A stretch of 59,015 nucleotides of DNA, from the NCBI GenBank assembly GCA_024403415.1, contig JAKSRY010000014.1, positions 1 to 59,015 of the forward strand. The letters run 5' to 3'. The notes under the pieces were generated by a model that searched no databases, had not been told where the DNA came from, and saw nothing but the letters and a program-made list of their open reading frames with translations. Source of the stretch: Lachnospiraceae bacterium (lineage in GTDB: Bacteria; Bacillota; Clostridia; Lachnospirales; Lachnospiraceae). Shown in pieces: positions 9,211 through 17,966 of the stretch (position 1 is the stretch's first letter; every line of letters begins with the position of its first letter). The position numbers and the translations under genes are program-made.

Positions 9211-10380
9211 CTAATTTAATAAGTTAGCAGAGATAACCATACGCTGAACTTCACTTGTTCCTTCGTAGATCTCTGTGATCTTAGCATCACGCATCATACG
9301 CTCAACGCCATATTCCTTGATGTATCCGTATCCACCGTGAAGCTGAACTGCCTTAGTAGTTACTTCCATAGCTACTTCTGCTGCATATAACTTAGCCATA
9401 GCAGCTTCTACTGAATAAGAAACTTTAGCACCTGCCTGGTACTCATCCTTCTTACGAGCAGCCTTATAAACAAGAAGTCTTGCAGCCTCAACCTTTGTAG
9501 CCATATCAGCGATCTGGAACTGAGTATTCTGCTGCTGAGCAATTGTCTTACCAAACTGCTTTCTTTCCTTAACATAGTTAATTGTTGTCTCAAGAGCACC
9601 AGCTGCAATACCAAGTGCCTGAGCAGCGATACCAATACGTCCACCATCAAGTGTGTGCATTGCAATCTTAAATCCGGTACCCTGCTTACCAAGGATATTC
9701 TCCTTAGGGATACGACAATCCTGGAAGATCAACTCATATGTTGAAGATGCGCAGATACCCATCTTGTTTTCCTTAGTACCAAATGTAAATCCGGGTGTTC
9801 CCTTCTCAACGATGAATGCAGAGATTTCTTTAATGAAACGACCGGGCTTCTTTTCAATCTTTCCTGTTACAGCAAAGATTACATATACATCAGCTTCTTT
9901 ACCATTGGTGATGAAACACTTAGATCCGTTAAGAACCCACTCGTCTCCATCAAGAACAGCCTTTGTCTGCTGACCCTGAGCATCTGTACCAGCTCCTGGC
10001 TCTGTAAGACCGAAAGCACCAAGCTTTTCACCCTTAGCAAGAGGAATAGCGTACTTCTGCTTCTGCTCTTCTGTTCCGTAAGTCATAATAGGATCTACGC
10101 AAAGAGATGTGTGTGCAGATACGATAACACCTGTAGTACCACAAACCTTTGACATTTCTTCTACACACATAGCATATGTAAGAATGTCACATCCCTGTCC
10201 GCCATACTCCTTTGGTACAGGAATACCCAAGAAGCCATATTTAGCTAACTTATCAACTGTCTCTCTTGGAAATCTGTGAGCTTCATCAATTTCCTGAGCA
10301 AGTGGCTTAACTTCGTTCTCAGCGAAATCTTTGAACAACTGTCTAGCCATTTCATGTTGTTTACTTAATGTAAAATCCAT
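9211..10380 (-). CDS. bcd: Butyryl-CoA dehydrogenase
   Basis: A 389-residue acyl-CoA dehydrogenase that reduces crotonyl-CoA to butyryl-CoA. The FAD-binding signature GAFGLTEPGAGTDA is followed by FITNGKEADVYVIFA. The catalytic base is Glu373 in EIYEGTSEVQRM. Length and motifs match the short-chain Bcd of butyrate producers. The start has a GGAGG site (TTATAATGGAGG on the minus strand). Operon partners EtfB and EtfA give the bifurcating complex. A GC-rich hairpin at 10416-10439 lies in its 5' leader, between hbd and bcd. Confidence 0.97.
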   Translation of the reverse strand: MDFTLSKQHEMARQLFKDFAENEVKPLAQEIDEAHRFPRETVDKLAKYGFLGIPVPKEYGGQGCDILTYAMCVEEMSKVCGTTGVIVSAHTSLCVDPIMTYGTEEQKQKYAIPLAKGEKLGAFGLTEPGAGTDAQGQQTKAVLDGDEWVLNGSKCFITNGKEADVYVIFAVTGKIEKKPGRFIKEISAFIVEKGTPGFTFGTKENKMGICASSTYELIFQDCRIPKENILGKQGTGFKIAMHTLDGGRIGIAAQALGIAAGALETTINYVKERKQFGKTIAQQQNTQFQIADMATKVEAARLLVYKAARKKDEYQAGAKVSYSVEAAMAKLYAAEVAMEVTTKAVQLHGGYGYIKEYGVERMMRDAKITEIYEGTSEVQRMVISANLLN

Positions 10381-10415
10381 GATTTTTTATCCTCCATTAT
10401 AATTTTTATTTTACA

Positions 10416-10439
10416 CGTGCCGGCCATACCGCCGGCACG
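10416..10439. other. GC-rich intercistronic hairpin between hbd and bcd
   Basis: A perfect 9-bp stem (10416-10424 CGTGCCGGC, 10431-10439 GCCGGCACG) with a 6-base loop stands out in AT-rich spacer. No uninterrupted T run follows on either strand, so it is a poor terminator. On the minus strand it lies between the hbd stop and the bcd ribosome binding site. A role in mRNA processing or in differential stability of the bcd-etf part is possible but unproven. Confidence 0.7.
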
Positions 10440-10485
10440 ATTTGTGTACATTCCGGTTATTTGTCAGTTATGACAAATATACTGA

Positions 10486-11358
10486 TTACTGTGCATCAAC
10501 AGGTGTCTTTGTACGGTCAGCGTTATAGATATAGAATCCCTTACCTGACTTACATCCAAGGTTTCCACCACGAACCATCTTACGAAGAAGAGGGCATGCA
10601 CGATACTTAGAATCACCTGTCTCTTTGTAAAGAACATCCATAATAGCAAGACAGATATCAAGTCCTACATAGTCACCGAGTTCAAGAGGTCCCATAGGAT
10701 GATTAGCACCAAGTTTCATAGCGCTGTCGATACCTTCGATATCAGAAACACCTTCCATCTTGATGAAAGCAGCTTCGTTAATCATAGGGATAAGAATTCT
10801 GTTAACAACAAAGCCTGCAGCTTCATTAACCTGAACAGGAGTCTTTCCGATTTCTACAGAAATCTTCTTGATAGCTTCAACAGTTTCTTCAGGTGTGTTA
10901 ACGCCTGCGATAACTTCGATAAGCTTCATACGATCAGCAGGATTGAAGAAGTGCATTCCAACTACAGGTCTGTTAACACCCTTACCAATCTCTGTGATTG
11001 AAAGTGAAGATGTATTTGAAGAGAAAATACATTCAGCTTTGCAGATTGCATCAAGCTCTTTGAATGTTGTCTGCTTAACGTTCATATCTTCGAATGCTGC
11101 TTCTACGATAAGATCGCAGTCAGCACATAAATCTTCTTTAAGACCAGGAGTGATCTTAGCTACGATTCCGTCAGCCTGTTCCTGTGTCATCTTTCCTTTT
11201 TCTACAAGCTTTGCATATCCTTTAGCAATCTTGTCCTTACCGCCTTCAGCCCATTCCTGCTTGATATCGCAAAGAGCTACTTCATAACCTTCTGTCTGAG
11301 CGAATGCCTTAGCAATACCCTGACCCATGGTTCCTGCACCAATTACTCCAACTTTCAT
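10486..11358 (-). CDS. hbd: 3-hydroxybutyryl-CoA dehydrogenase
   Basis: A 290-residue NAD(P)-dependent dehydrogenase that interconverts acetoacetyl-CoA and 3-hydroxybutyryl-CoA. It has the N-terminal dinucleotide motif GAGTMGQGIA, SSNTSSLSITEI, the catalytic-His region VGMHFFNPADRM, and the C-terminal helical domain with NHPMGPLELGDYVGLD. Length matches the family. It lies 64 bases downstream of crt, with a GGAG-type site, and about 105 bases upstream of bcd. Confidence 0.97.
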   Translation of the reverse strand: MKVGVIGAGTMGQGIAKAFAQTEGYEVALCDIKQEWAEGGKDKIAKGYAKLVEKGKMTQEQADGIVAKITPGLKEDLCADCDLIVEAAFEDMNVKQTTFKELDAICKAECIFSSNTSSLSITEIGKGVNRPVVGMHFFNPADRMKLIEVIAGVNTPEETVEAIKKISVEIGKTPVQVNEAAGFVVNRILIPMINEAAFIKMEGVSDIEGIDSAMKLGANHPMGPLELGDYVGLDICLAIMDVLYKETGDSKYRACPLLRKMVRGGNLGCKSGKGFYIYNADRTKTPVDAQ

Positions 11359-11422
11359 TGTCTTTCTCCTTTATATGTTATTTTTATTGTTTCTATTTAC
11401 AAATATAGAATTTCAATTACAA

Positions 11423-12253
11423 TTAGCAGTTCTTGAATGGAACAACCTTAAGCTTCTTTTCCTTATCTTTCTCAAGGAAGTTGCCCATTCCAGCCTTCTG
11501 ATCTTCTGTTTCAAAGCAGTCGCCAAATAACTTTTCTTCGATAACGATAGCCTGATCCATATCAACCTGAAGACCATCATTAATTGCCTTCTTTGAATTA
11601 CGTACTGCGATTGGAGCCTGCATAGCAATTCCTGCTGCCATCTTATTAGCAGCTGCCATAAGAGCATCCTTAGCAGAAACAGTAACTTCGCCTGCTTCAT
11701 TAACTTCTGCAGAAATAACCTGATTAACAAGACCAATTCTGTATGCTTCCTGAGCCTTAATATTTCTGGCTGTGTAAATCATCTGCTTAGCCATTCCAGC
11801 ACCAACAAGACGAGCAAGTCTCTGTGTTCCACCAAATCCAGGAGTAATTCCAAGACCAACTTCAGGCTGACCAAATACAGCATTATCAGAACAAATTCTG
11901 ATATCACAGCTCATTGAGATTTCACATCCACCGCCAAGAGCAAAACCGTTAACTGCTGCAATTACAGGAATAGGGAATGTTTCAAGCTTACGGAAAACAT
12001 CATTTCCCTTCTTACCAAAAGCTTCACCTTCTGCCTTGGTAAGTGTGCTCATTTCTCCGATATCTGCACCTGCAACGAATGACTTTTCTCCGGCACCTGT
12101 AAGAATAAGACATCTTACTGTGTTAAGATCAACTGCATCCAATGTAGCATTAAGTTCTTCAAGAACCTGAGAGTTTAATGCATTGAGTGCCTTTTCTCTG
12201 TTAATTGTGATGGTACCTACAGCACCATTTACTTCATAAAGAATGTAATCCAT
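11423..12253 (-). CDS. crt: Enoyl-CoA hydratase (crotonase)
   Basis: A 276-residue crotonase that dehydrates 3-hydroxybutyryl-CoA to crotonyl-CoA. The oxyanion-hole segments are AGADIGEM and ALGGGCEISMSCD. The catalytic glutamates lie in the GGGCEI region and in FGQPEVGLGI. The GFGGTQRLARLVG helix is typical. It is about 15 residues longer than most clostridial Crt proteins, owing to a short insert (NEAGEVTVSAKDAL, residues about 182-200). The gene is preceded by a hairpin that may reduce read-through from thl. Confidence 0.96.
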   Translation of the reverse strand: MDYILYEVNGAVGTITINREKALNALNSQVLEELNATLDAVDLNTVRCLILTGAGEKSFVAGADIGEMSTLTKAEGEAFGKKGNDVFRKLETFPIPVIAAVNGFALGGGCEISMSCDIRICSDNAVFGQPEVGLGITPGFGGTQRLARLVGAGMAKQMIYTARNIKAQEAYRIGLVNQVISAEVNEAGEVTVSAKDALMAAANKMAAGIAMQAPIAVRNSKKAINDGLQVDMDQAIVIEEKLFGDCFETEDQKAGMGNFLEKDKEKKLKVVPFKNC

Positions 12254-12342
12254 TATGTTCTCCTATCTAAAACTTATTTATCAGTTTTGATATATGAAAT
12301 GAATACTTACAGCATTGAAATCATATACCATTAAAACGCACG

Positions 12343-12372
12343 AAAAGAGAATACTAGAAAGCATTCTCTTTT
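12343..12372 (-). terminator. Terminator or attenuator between thl and crt
   Basis: A 10-bp inverted repeat (12343-12352 AAAAGAGAAT, 12363-12372 ATTCTCTTTT) has a 10-base loop. It lies 17 bases past the thl stop and 90 bases before crt. The 3' arm itself supplies a short T run. The stem is AT-rich and so probably leaky, which would give more thl than downstream message. I saw no clear second promoter before crt. Confidence 0.65.
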
Positions 12373-12388
12373 GTGTATCTTTATCTAA

Positions 12389-13570
12389 TTAGTCCATCTC
12401 AACGATAGTAGCACAACCCATACCACCACCGATACAAAGTGTAGCAAGACCCTTCTTAGCTCCCTTATTCTTCATCTCGTGAAGAAGAGTTACAAGGATA
12501 CGAGCTCCAGAAGCTCCAACAGGATGTCCAAGTGCAATAGCACCACCATTTGGATTAAGCTGCTTGTCTACATCAATTCCAAGATCCTTACCTACAGCAA
12601 CTGACTGAGCTGCGAAAGCTTCGTTTGCTTCGATAATATCGAAATCTTCAATCTTGTATCCAGCCTTAGCCATAACCTTCTTTGTTGCTGCTACAGGTCC
12701 GATACCCATAATTGAAGGATCAACACCAGCAAGTGCTCCTGCAACAAATGTAGCCATTGGCTTAATTCCAAGTTCGTTAGCCTTTTCTTCGCTCATGATA
12801 ACGAGTGCAGCTGCACCATCGTTGATACCTGAAGCGTTACCAGCTGTAACATATCCATCAGGGTTAATAGGACGAAGCTTAGCAAGACCTTCGATTGTAG
12901 AACCTGGACGAGGACCTTCATCTGTATCAAATACAACTACTTCCTTCTTCTTCTTGATTTCTACAGGAACGATTTCTTCCTTAAATGCACCAGCTTCGAT
13001 TGCAGCTGCTGCCTTCTGCTGACTCTTAAGTGAGAACTCGTCGAGTTCTTCTCTTGTAAGACCCCACTGCTCTGCAATGTTGTCAGCTGTCTTAATCATA
13101 TGATAATCGTTGAACGCATCCCAAAGAGCATCGTTAACCATACAGTCAACAAATGTTCCATTGTTCATTCTGTATCCGAAACGAGCCTGCTTAGCAGCAT
13201 AAGGAGCCATTGACATGTTCTCCATACCACCAGCTACAACAATATCAGCATCTCCTGCCATAATCATCTGTGCAGCCTGGTTAACACAGTTAAGACCAGA
13301 TCCACAAACTACGTTCATTGTAACTGCAGGAACTTCAATAGGAAGTCCAGCCTTAAGAGTAGCCTGACGAGCAACGTTCTGTCCAAGACCTGCCTGGATA
13401 ACGCATCCCATGTATACCTGATCAACCTGTTCAGGCTTAATTCCTGCTCTCTTAACAGCTTCCTTAATAACGATTGCACCAAGGTCAGCTGCAGGTGTTG
13501 TGCTTAATGAACCACCCATTGTTCCAATGGCTGTACGGCAAGCACTTGCAATAACAACTTTCTTGCTCAT
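12389..13570 (-). CDS. thl: Acetyl-CoA acetyltransferase (thiolase)
   Basis: A 393-residue biosynthetic thiolase joining two acetyl-CoA into acetoacetyl-CoA, the first step to butyrate. The acyl-accepting Cys89 lies in [11 protein letters not shown]. The [11 protein letters not shown] motif carries the catalytic His, and CIGGGMGCA near the C-terminus carries the second catalytic Cys. A GGAGG site lies close to the ATG, and a strong promoter is visible at 13618-13646. It is the first gene of the butyrate cluster. Confidence 0.97.
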   Translation of the reverse strand: MSKKVVIASACRTAIGTMGGSLSTTPAADLGAIVIKEAVKRAGIKPEQVDQVYMGCVIQAGLGQNVARQATLKAGLPIEVPAVTMNVVCGSGLNCVNQAAQMIMAGDADIVVAGGMENMSMAPYAAKQARFGYRMNNGTFVDCMVNDALWDAFNDYHMIKTADNIAEQWGLTREELDEFSLKSQQKAAAAIEAGAFKEEIVPVEIKKKKEVVVFDTDEGPRPGSTIEGLAKLRPINPDGYVTAGNASGINDGAAALVIMSEEKANELGIKPMATFVAGALAGVDPSIMGIGPVAATKKVMAKAGYKIEDFDIIEANEAFAAQSVAVGKDLGIDVDKQLNPNGGAIALGHPVGASGARILVTLLHEMKNKGAKKGLATLCIGGGMGCATIVEMD

Positions 13571-13617
13571 TTTGTATCCTCCATATAGTTTGTTAAAATT
13601 TTGACATTTGTAGAGAT

Positions 13618-13646
13618 ATTATAGCATAGAGACCTTCATAAAGCAA
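13618..13646 (-). promoter_or_regulatory. Extended -10 promoter of thl
   Basis: On the minus strand a TATAAT box (13618-13623) is preceded by TGC, an extended -10, and by TTGCTT (13641-13646) at a 17-base spacing. It lies about 48 bases upstream of the thl ATG. It fits a strong vegetative sigma-A promoter for the abundant butyrate enzymes. From 13647 to 13835 I see only AT-rich sequence with no other convincing element. Confidence 0.8.
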
Positions 13647-13835
13647 TAAATAAATTGCCTTCAAAAGAGTATTTTTAGTAATAAAACATATTAATTTAAA
13701 TATACATTTTAACCATCAGATTACAAGTTACTTTTCTTCTGCTTTCACCATATCTCAGTCAAAGAAACAGTCCCTGCTTATTTACTTTATATTTATCGAA
13801 ATTGACTAATATTTATTATCTTTTAACTAAAATTG

Positions 13836-13865
13836 TTGCAAAATTTAGCACAATTGTGCTATGAT
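13836..13865 (+). promoter_or_regulatory. Extended -10 promoter of hpf
   Basis: TTGCAA (13836-13841) and TATGAT (13860-13865) are 18 bases apart, and TGC directly precedes the -10 box, giving an extended -10. The ATG of hpf lies about 37 bases further on. The spacer is almost filled by a perfect palindrome (13847-13860). Confidence 0.75.
13847..13860. promoter_or_regulatory. Perfect palindrome in the hpf promoter spacer (possible operator)
   Basis: AGCACAATTGTGCT is a perfect 14-bp palindrome between the -35 and -10 boxes of hpf. It is too short-looped to be a useful RNA hairpin and would lie upstream of the transcript start, so a dimeric repressor site is the simplest reading. The regulator is unknown. 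Confidence 0.5.
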
Positions 13866-13901
13866 GTATTTACAAAATATCCATAGAAAGGGATGATGTT
13901 T

Positions 13902-14429
13902 ATGAAAATAACAGTAATTGGAAAGAATATCGATGTAACCCCAGGATTAAAGGAAGCAGTCACAGACAAGCTTGGAAAGCTTGAGAAATATTTCAATTCA
14001 GATGTTGAAATCAAAGCTACCTTAAGTGTAGAAAAAGATAATCAGAAGATCGAAGTCACAATTCCCGTCAAAGGAAAAATCATTCGTTCCGAACAGAGTA
14101 GTTCCGATATGTATGTTTCTATCGATCTGGTAGAGGAAATAATCGAACGTCAGCTCAAAAAATACAAATCAAAGATTGTTGACAAGCAGGAAAGAAATTC
14201 AGCATTCCAGCCTGCTTTTATTGAAAAAGATTATGATGAAGATGAAGAAATCAAAATAATCAGATCAAAGAAATTCGATATCAAGCCTATGTATCCGGAA
14301 GATGCGTGTATCCAGATGGAACTTCTCGGTCACGATTTCTTCGTATTCTGCAATGCAGAAACAGATCAGGTTAATGTGGTATACAAGAGAAAAGGAAATA
14401 CCTACGGACTGATCGAACCTGAAGAATAA
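13902..14429 (+). CDS. hpf: Long-form ribosome hibernation promoting factor
   Basis: A 175-residue protein of the long HPF class found in Firmicutes. The N-terminal half (about 1-95) is the ribosome-binding S30AE domain, starting MKITVIGKNIDVTPGLKEAV and including EKYFNSDVEI. An acidic linker (DEDEE) leads to the C-terminal dimerisation domain (about 118-172) with KKFDIKPMYPEDACIQMELLGHDFFVF. It dimerises 70S ribosomes into inactive 100S particles in stationary phase. I chose ATG at 13902 because GAAAGGG lies 9 bases upstream; two upstream ATGs (13893, 13896) abut that site. The gene is single, with its own promoter and terminator. Confidence 0.96.
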   Translation: MKITVIGKNIDVTPGLKEAVTDKLGKLEKYFNSDVEIKATLSVEKDNQKIEVTIPVKGKIIRSEQSSSDMYVSIDLVEEIIERQLKKYKSKIVDKQERNSAFQPAFIEKDYDEDEEIKIIRSKKFDIKPMYPEDACIQMELLGHDFFVFCNAETDQVNVVYKRKGNTYGLIEPEE

Positions 14430-14494
14430 TAATTGAAGGACATCAGGTGTTGAGGCGCAGAATAGAAAAAGCAGAATCAAATAAAGTATAACAA

Positions 14495-14526
14495 AAACGG
14501 GGTCGCATCAATATGCAACCCCGTTT
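14495..14526 (+). terminator. Terminator of hpf
   Basis: A strong inverted repeat (AAACGGGGT/ACCCCGTTT, 14495-14503 with 14518-14526, extended inward by GCAT/ATGC) is followed by CTTATTTT. It lies 66 bases after the hpf stop. It can also serve the convergent gene on the minus strand. Confidence 0.88.
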
Positions 14527-14591
14527 CTTATTTTAACTATTATCAAAAACAGATTAACTTACAATCAATCTCCTATATCATATGCCATGCC

Positions 14592-16226
14592 CTAGAATAT
14601 TCTTCTTACAGCAAGTGGTGTTCTGTAGTTTGCATCGGAAATTTTAATTCCCGTCTTAGTGGTTGAAGCGTGAATAATCTGTCCGCTTCCAATATATATT
14701 CCAACATGTCCCGAATAACATATAAGATCTCCGGGCTGAGCATTTGCAAGTCCGTCAACAGCATATCCCATCTTTCGGTCTGCGTTTGCTGAATGTGGAA
14801 GGCTTACTCCAAAGTGCTTGTAAATTGCCATTACAAATCCTGAGCAGTCCGCACCATGCACCGGATCCGATCCGCCATAAACATACGGATTCCCCTTAAA
14901 TTGAAGAGCGTAATTAGCTACCTGGATACCAAGTTCACTGCCTCCTGAAGAAACATAGGTCACTTCATTTGCAGGATTATATCTGCCCTTTCCACCATTA
15001 TTGTTATTGGTATTATTATTATTATTGTTATTATTATTTCTGTTTGCGGCATTAGCAGCTTCTCTTGCAGCCTGACGTTCCCGTTCTTCCTTTGCAAGTC
15101 TGGCTTCTTCTTCCGCCTTTGACTCTGCTTTTACAAACTCGGTGGACAATCTGACGAAATCAAGACTGACATAATAGTCACCTTCTTCGACATTAACCTT
15201 AACCCAGCCATCGAGTTCCTCAGATACAGTCAGAACTTCTCCGTTAGCAACCGTACATACTTTAACAGCATCAGTTGATGGCTGTTCCCTGACATACATT
15301 CCGTTATCAGATTCAACAATTGCAACTCTTGTTCCAACCTTCTTGGCCAGTTCTACAGCTTCTTCACCTGTCACACAATACTCTGCTTTAACAAAACCTG
15401 TTACCGTTCCGGACGAAATCTTATACCATCCGTCCTGATCTTCAATAAATTCTCCGGCGGACTTGTTATACAGTTTACCTACAACCTCTGAATCTTCACC
15501 GGCTTCACTTCTGACATTTACCCAGCCATTACACTGTGCAATAACAAGATTCTTAAATCCTTCTTCTTCAAATCTTGCCTCTATGCTTCTTTCAGCCTCT
15601 TTAATGCCCTTATCGGTGACAGGAGCCTTCGTTTCCTCGATTTCGAGTTCATCAAGATCGATTTCATCATCATTTTCAGTTTCTTCGTTTTCTTCCGAAA
15701 CCGTTTCCTCTGTCGAAGATTCAGCTTCAGAAGCAGAATCTTCATTCACAGAAGGATTACTATTCTCCTGTAATGAATCAGTGTTTCCCAACTCTGAATC
15801 GTTGCCTTCCGATGAGGTTATTTCCTCCGGTCCGTTATTATCCGTAACCGTTTTTTGTGATTCCTCGAGTATTGAAGGTGAACCTTCAGTATTTTCGATT
15901 TGCTCAACTGTTTTTTCGATTTTCTGATCAAATATGTTGAGTTGAGGATTGTACTGCGCCTTTTCTGTTATATCAATGGAAAAGTCTGCATCAAATCCTG
16001 CAGCCTTTGCCTTAACCTTACTGTTTCCTTTGACGCTCTTCCTACCCGTCTTCTCTTCCTTAATACTTTTAACCGATGTCGGATTGTCTGCAAAGAAAAA
16101 ATTAAATCCTGCAGAAGGAAGTAAATTATAGTTCTCGGTCTTTGCTTCAACGGACAGTATAGCCACCAAAGCAAGTCCGATAAGGGTCACGGAAGTCGCC
16201 TTAACTAAACCCTTTATCTTTATCAT
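14592..16226 (-). CDS. Secreted SH3/NlpC-P60 cell-wall hydrolase
   Basis: A 544-residue protein with an N-terminal hydrophobic segment (about 8-28) acting as signal or anchor. A long Glu/Ser-rich low-complexity region (about 100-215) follows. Two SH3-like domains (about 232-286 and 296-362) carry GWVNVRSEAGEDS and GMYVREQPSTDAV. Next come a basic helix and an Asn-rich linker (about 398-416), then an NlpC/P60 peptidase domain (about 435-544). The catalytic Cys461 is in GADCSGFVMA and His507 in GHVGIY. Such enzymes cut between D-Glu and diaminopimelate or an equivalent bond in peptidoglycan. The gene starts at an ATG with a GGAG site 5 bases upstream and is followed by the hpf terminator region. 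Confidence 0.92.
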   Translation of the reverse strand: MIKIKGLVKATSVTLIGLALVAILSVEAKTENYNLLPSAGFNFFFADNPTSVKSIKEEKTGRKSVKGNSKVKAKAAGFDADFSIDITEKAQYNPQLNIFDQKIEKTVEQIENTEGSPSILEESQKTVTDNNGPEEITSSEGNDSELGNTDSLQENSNPSVNEDSASEAESSTEETVSEENEETENDDEIDLDELEIEETKAPVTDKGIKEAERSIEARFEEEGFKNLVIAQCNGWVNVRSEAGEDSEVVGKLYNKSAGEFIEDQDGWYKISSGTVTGFVKAEYCVTGEEAVELAKKVGTRVAIVESDNGMYVREQPSTDAVKVCTVANGEVLTVSEELDGWVKVNVEEGDYYVSLDFVRLSTEFVKAESKAEEEARLAKEERERQAAREAANAANRNNNNNNNNNTNNNNGGKGRYNPANEVTYVSSGGSELGIQVANYALQFKGNPYVYGGSDPVHGADCSGFVMAIYKHFGVSLPHSANADRKMGYAVDGLANAQPGDLICYSGHVGIYIGSGQIIHASTTKTGIKISDANYRTPLAVRRIF

Positions 16227-16244
16227 GTTATCTCCAAAATAGTA

Positions 16245-16293
16245 CTAAACCAATAAATAAATCATCGGCACAAAATAAGCCAATATATTGGTT
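16245..16293. other. Inverted repeats between trxB and the wall hydrolase gene
   Basis: This 85-base gap contains CCAATATATTGG (16280-16291), a 12-bp palindrome, and an interrupted inverted repeat of AACCAATA (16248-16255) with TATTGGTT (16286-16293). On the minus strand the palindrome is followed by CTTATTTTG, so it could end trxB transcription weakly. The position just before the hydrolase start would also suit an operator. I cannot decide between these. Confidence 0.45.
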
Positions 16294-16311
16294 AGTTTAC
16301 CATAATGAAAG

Positions 16312-17232
16312 TTATACTGTCAAATTACCAAGGTATGACTCAACAGAATAAACACCGTTTGCGCCATCCGCAACAGCCGTTACAATCTGTCTTACACGCT
16401 TGGTTCTTATATCTCCAACTGCAAATATTCCGGGCACTGAAGTAACACAGTCATCTCCTGCTTTGGCGAAGCCTTTATCATCCATTTCAACGCCTGCACA
16501 CTTTAGCAGTTCATTCTGAGGATTCATTCCAACTGCGATAAAAATACCATCTACAGGTAATTTTGAACTTGTCTTATCTTTAATATTGCTGATGCTGAGT
16601 GCCTCGACCTGATCCTCTCCCAAAATTTCGTCTACTACCGTATTCCAAATCACTTCGACATTTGAAAGATTAAGCAGCTGCTCCTGAAGCATTCTTGCCG
16701 CTCTGAGTTCTCCTCTTCTATGAATCAGATATACCTTCGAACAGGTTCTTGCAAGATAAATGGCATCCTCTACTGCTACATCGCCACCGCCAACAACAGC
16801 TACTGCTCTTCCCTTAAAGAAAGCTCCATCGCAGGTGGCGCAATAAGAAACTCCCATTCCTGCAAGTTCTTCTTCCCCGGGAATATTTAATTTACTGTGT
16901 TCTGCTCCCAATGCAAGAATCACTGCCTTAGTCTCATATGTTTCTTTTTTCGAAATTACTTCAAAACCTTTTTCTGTTTTTCGGATATCCTTAACCTCAG
17001 ACTCCTCTATCGGACAGCCAAGGTCATCTGCGTGTTCTCTGAATTTGTTTCCCAGTTCAAATCCACCTATTTCCGGTAATCCCAAATAGTTATCAACAGA
17101 ATATGTATTTAGAACCTGACCTCCGCTTATAGGCTGTGCTTCCAAAGTAAGTGCGTCAAGTCCTGCTCTTTTTGCATAAACCGAAGCAGAAAGACCACCC
17201 GGGCCAGCTCCGACAATTATCAAATCTTTCAT
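16312..17232 (-). CDS. trxB: Thioredoxin reductase
   Basis: A 306-residue low-molecular-weight thioredoxin reductase. The FAD motif GAGPGGLSASVYAKRAG is at the N-terminus, the redox-active CATC sits in the middle (SYCATCDGAFF), the NADPH motif GGGDVAVEDA follows, and GIFAVGDIR closes the FAD site. It reduces thioredoxin with NADPH. Its ATG overlaps the stop of the SDR gene (TAATG), so it is translationally coupled to it. No thioredoxin gene is next to it. Confidence 0.94.
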   Translation of the reverse strand: MKDLIIVGAGPGGLSASVYAKRAGLDALTLEAQPISGGQVLNTYSVDNYLGLPEIGGFELGNKFREHADDLGCPIEESEVKDIRKTEKGFEVISKKETYETKAVILALGAEHSKLNIPGEEELAGMGVSYCATCDGAFFKGRAVAVVGGGDVAVEDAIYLARTCSKVYLIHRRGELRAARMLQEQLLNLSNVEVIWNTVVDEILGEDQVEALSISNIKDKTSSKLPVDGIFIAVGMNPQNELLKCAGVEMDDKGFAKAGDDCVTSVPGIFAVGDIRTKRVRQIVTAVADGANGVYSVESYLGNLTV

Positions 17233-17963
17233 TAAATCCAGCCTCCATCCATTGTTATTATCTGACCGGTCATATAATCCGGCGCATTAAGTACATTAAT
17301 TATCATTCGTGCCGCTTCTTTGGGAGTGGCAATTCTGTCAGCCGGTATTTCTTCCCTCAAAGCTTCAATCTCTTCATTATCGTAGCATTTCATCATATCG
17401 GTATCAATACATCCAAAAGCAATTGCATTTACCTGAATATTACTTGGGGCAAGTTCTTTTGCAAGAGCCCTGGTGAATGCATTTATTCCGCCTTTCGATG
17501 CAGAATAGGCAACCTCCATCGACGCACCCTGATTTCCCCACACAGAGGAAACATTGATAATACGTCCCTTCTTCCCGGCTATCATATTGGGAAGAAGATT
17601 TCGGCATATTCTGAACACTGACGTGAGATTTGTTTCAATAACCTTATCCCAGTCCAAATCTGACATTTGTGTCATTAATCCAACAAAAGAAATTCCTGCA
17701 TTATTAATAATCACATCGACTCCACCGGCTTCATTGATTTCGTCTGTCATCTTTTGTATCTCTTTTGCTGATGAAAGGTCACACTTAATAGTTCTGACGC
17801 TGACTTTATGTTTTTCAGTTATCTCCTTAGCAACTTTAGTCAGTTCCTCTATTGATTTATTACAGCAAAGATCAAGATCATATCCTTGTTCAGCCAGCAA
17901 GAATGCCGTTTCCTTACCTATACCTCTTGATGCTCCTGTTACAAGAGCTCTCTTCATACCCAT
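17232..17963 (-). CDS. SDR-family oxidoreductase (FabG-like)
   Basis: A 243-residue classical short-chain dehydrogenase. It has the NADP-binding motif TGASRGIGKETA, NNAGISF, the catalytic Ser in NVSSVWG and the YSASKGG motif (Tyr and Lys). The length and motifs match 3-oxoacyl-ACP reductase (FabG), but there are no fatty-acid genes nearby, so the substrate is open. It begins 3 bases after the stop of the zinc-protease-like gene. The weak GAAAG site suggests coupling, with a second Met two codons on as an alternative start. It ends by overlapping trxB. Confidence 0.85.
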   Translation of the reverse strand: MGMKRALVTGASRGIGKETAFLLAEQGYDLDLCCNKSIEELTKVAKEITEKHKVSVRTIKCDLSSAKEIQKMTDEINEAGGVDVIINNAGISFVGLMTQMSDLDWDKVIETNLTSVFRICRNLLPNMIAGKKGRIINVSSVWGNQGASMEVAYSASKGGINAFTRALAKELAPSNIQVNAIAFGCIDTDMMKCYDNEEIEALREEIPADRIATPKEAARMIINVLNAPDYMTGQIITMDGGWI

Positions 17964-17966
17964 ATA

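Noticed and set aside
9408-9692. Long reading frames overlapping bcd, crt and other butyrate genes in other frames
   Set aside because: They lack ribosome binding sites and read as Leu/Arg-rich shadows of well-supported genes.
13902-14429. Start of hpf at 13893 or 13896
   Set aside because: These ATGs directly abut the GAAAGGG site; 13902 has a 9-base spacing and gives the usual MKI start.
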